NCBI RefSeq assembly: GCF_001720585.1
Contig: NZ_MABH01000164.1
Coordinates: forward strand, 1 to 55,000
DNA: 55,000 nucleotides
Direction: 5' to 3'
Source: Cereibacter johrii
GTDB taxonomy: Bacteria > Pseudomonadota > Alphaproteobacteria > Rhodobacterales > Rhodobacteraceae
Under the pieces are notes generated by a model. The model was not told where the DNA came from and did not search any database. It saw only the letters and a program-made list of their open reading frames with translations. This document shows, piece after piece, positions 53,571-55,000 of this stretch. The translations under genes were made by a program, and so were the position numbers. Within the stretch, counting starts at the first letter, position 1, and each line of letters opens with the position of its first letter.

Positions 53571-54566
53571 ATGACGGACGGCCCCGATCGCGACTTCTGG
53601 CTGCCGGTCTCCGGCTTTGATCTGCCGCGCTTCGCGGGCCTGCCCAGCTTCATGCGCCTGCCCTTCGTGCCGCCCGGCCATCCGCGCTTCAAGGAGGTGG
53701 AGGTGGGTCTCGTGGGCGCCCCCTGGGACGGGGGCACGACGAACCGGCCGGGGCCCCGGCACGGGCCGCGCCAGCTGCGCGACCTCTCGACCATGATCCG
53801 TGCCGAGAATGGCGCGACCGGCGTGCGTCCCTTCGAGAGGCGGCGCTGCGCCGATCTGGGCGACGTGGCGCCCAATCCCGCCGACCTGATGGACAGCCTC
53901 GCGCGGATGGAAGCCTTTTTCATCGACCTCCGCGCCGCAGGCATCCTGCCGCTGACGGCGGGGGGCGATCATCTCTGCACGCTGCCGATCCTGCGCGCTC
54001 TGGCCCGCGACCGGCCGCTCGGCATGATCCAGTTCGACAGCCACACCGATCTCTTCCACAGCTATTTCGGTGGGATGCGCTATACCCACGGCACGCCCTT
54101 CCGCCGCGCGGTCGAAGAGGGGCTGCTCGATCCGCGGCGCGTCTGCCAGATCGGCATCCGCGGCGGCACCTACGACCGCGAGGACCGCGACTTCGCCGCG
54201 GCGGTGGGGATCCGCATCGTTCCGGTTGAGGAGGTCCACGCCCGCGGGGTCGAGGATGTGATGGCCGAGGCCCGCGCCATCGTGGGCGAGGACGACACCT
54301 ATGTGAGCTACGACATCGATTTCGTCGATCCGGCCTATGCGCCCGGCACCGGCACGCCCGAAGTGGGCGGCCCGACCTCGTGGCAGGCGCTGAGCGTGGT
54401 GCGGCAGCTGCAGGGCTTGCGGATCGTGGGCGCGGATCTGGTCGAGGTCTCTCCGCCCTTCGATCCGCCGGGCGGCACGGCCTTCCTCGGGGTCTCGATC
54501 CTGTTCGAACTTCTCTGCGTGATCGCAAGCAGTGCCGGACCTTCGGCCGAAGGAGGCGCCGCATGA
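53571..54566 (+). CDS. Ureohydrolase (agmatinase/guanidinobutyrase family)
   Basis: From the ATG at 53571 (AAGGAAGAGG upstream) the protein has 331 residues. Manganese-binding motifs are visible: GGDH (about 131), FDSHTD (about 152) and SYDIDFVDPAYAPGTGTPE (about 246). The family hydrolyses guanidino compounds to urea plus an amine. FDSHTD has Ser where DAHxD is the norm, so it may use a substrate other than agmatine. Its stop overlaps the start of an amidohydrolase gene, suggesting a shared nitrogen-scavenging pathway. Confidence 0.88.
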   Translation: MTDGPDRDFWLPVSGFDLPRFAGLPSFMRLPFVPPGHPRFKEVEVGLVGAPWDGGTTNRPGPRHGPRQLRDLSTMIRAENGATGVRPFERRRCADLGDVAPNPADLMDSLARMEAFFIDLRAAGILPLTAGGDHLCTLPILRALARDRPLGMIQFDSHTDLFHSYFGGMRYTHGTPFRRAVEEGLLDPRRVCQIGIRGGTYDREDRDFAAAVGIRIVPVEEVHARGVEDVMAEARAIVGEDDTYVSYDIDFVDPAYAPGTGTPEVGGPTSWQALSVVRQLQGLRIVGADLVEVSPPFDPPGGTAFLGVSILFELLCVIASSAGPSAEGGAA

Positions 54567-55000
54567 CCGACCTCATCGTCACCAACGGGGCCGTCCTGAC
54601 CATGGACCCCGCCCGGCCCGAGGCCGAGGCCCTGGCCATCGCCGAGGGCCGGATCACGGCCGTGGGCCGCCGCGCCGAGATCGAGCGGCTGGCCGGCCCG
54701 CAGACGGAAATGATCGATGCGGGCGGAGGGACGGTCCTGCCGGGCTTCGTGGAAAGCCATCTCCATCTGGTGCTGGGCGGGGCGGAACTGGCCCATCTCC
54801 AGCTTACGGGCGTCCATGGCGTCGAGGCGCTGACGCGGGCGGTGCAGGGCTTTGCCGCGGCCCATCCCGAGCGTCCGCTGCTCATGGCGCAGGGCGGCGA
54901 CTACGGGCTGCTTGACCGGCCGATGACGCGGCAGGATCTCGACGCGATCCTGCCCGACCGGCCCTTCGCCATCACCGCGCCCGATCATCACACGGTCTGG
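54563..55000 (+). CDS. Amidohydrolase family protein, YtcJ-like (partial, runs off the end)
   Basis: The ATG overlaps the ureohydrolase stop (ATGA) and follows AAGGAGG. The visible 146 residues start MTDLIVTNGAVLTMDPARPE and include DAGGGTVLPGFVESHLHLVLGG. The ESHLHL segment is the HxH metal site of the amidohydrolase superfamily, YtcJ/Amidohydro_3 branch. The frame is open to the window edge. The substrate is unknown; coupling implies action on a related nitrogen compound. Confidence 0.88.
   Translation, partial: MTDLIVTNGAVLTMDPARPEAEALAIAEGRITAVGRRAEIERLAGPQTEMIDAGGGTVLPGFVESHLHLVLGGAELAHLQLTGVHGVEALTRAVQGFAAAHPERPLLMAQGGDYGLLDRPMTRQDLDAILPDRPFAITAPDHHTVW

Overview
The window looks like chromosome of a GC-rich alphaproteobacterium of the Rhodobacteraceae/Paracoccaceae, most like Rhodobacter (Cereibacter) sphaeroides. 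The evidence is the block rplU-rpmA-GNAT-obgE-proB-proA, the CtrA-pathway phosphotransferase gene chpT, and the coupled ornithine-lipid genes olsB-olsA, all in high-GC codon usage. The species is inferred, not proven.

Layout. 1-6 kb is ordinary chromosome: a membrane-protein tail, a flavin/Fe-S oxidoreductase divergent from a TetR regulator, a glycosyltransferase and a PAS sensor. At 6.4-6.8 kb lies the C-terminal remnant of a methylenetetrahydrofolate-reductase-like gene. Next to it is a complete IS66-family element (6796-9389) with matching 26-bp ends and an exact 8-bp target duplication.

9.4-26 kb is an accessory island with visibly lower GC in most of its genes. It reads as a stack of defence-type modules separated by spacers of about 400-600 bp that carry decayed repeat sequence. 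The modules are: (i) a stand-alone RelA/SpoT-type nucleotide synthetase; (ii) a DExH helicase with a possible C-terminal nuclease domain; (iii) an HD-hydrolase/HSP90-like ATPase fusion; (iv) a compact five-gene plus-strand cluster (18763-23054) with four TIR proteins and two SLOG-type nucleotide-binding domains; (v) a two-gene membrane-protein operon. Module (iv) is the strongest candidate for a little-described system. It has a Thoeris ThsB-like TIR, a tandem TIR, a free SLOG protein, a SLOG-TIR fusion and a single-domain TIR, but no visible SIR2 or macro-domain effector of known Thoeris systems.

26-37 kb holds a VOC/Old-Yellow-Enzyme/quinone-oxidoreductase operon divergent from a LysR regulator, a decayed IS5-type element, and a secreted Cys-rich protein gene with a strong terminator. 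It also holds a 1687-residue RHS-repeat protein whose C-terminus looks like a caspase-like His/Cys toxin domain, and the 5' stub of a possible ATP-grasp gene. The accessory DNA ends at the 3' end of tRNA-Ser(CGA), a plausible island boundary.

37-55 kb is core chromosome: ribosomal proteins L21 and L27, ObgE, proline synthesis, ChpT, ornithine-lipid synthesis, a ThiE-like protein, TrmJ, heme A synthase (CtaA), an M32 carboxypeptidase, enoyl-CoA hydratase and hotdog genes, a bactofilin, and a ureohydrolase coupled to an amidohydrolase that runs off the end.
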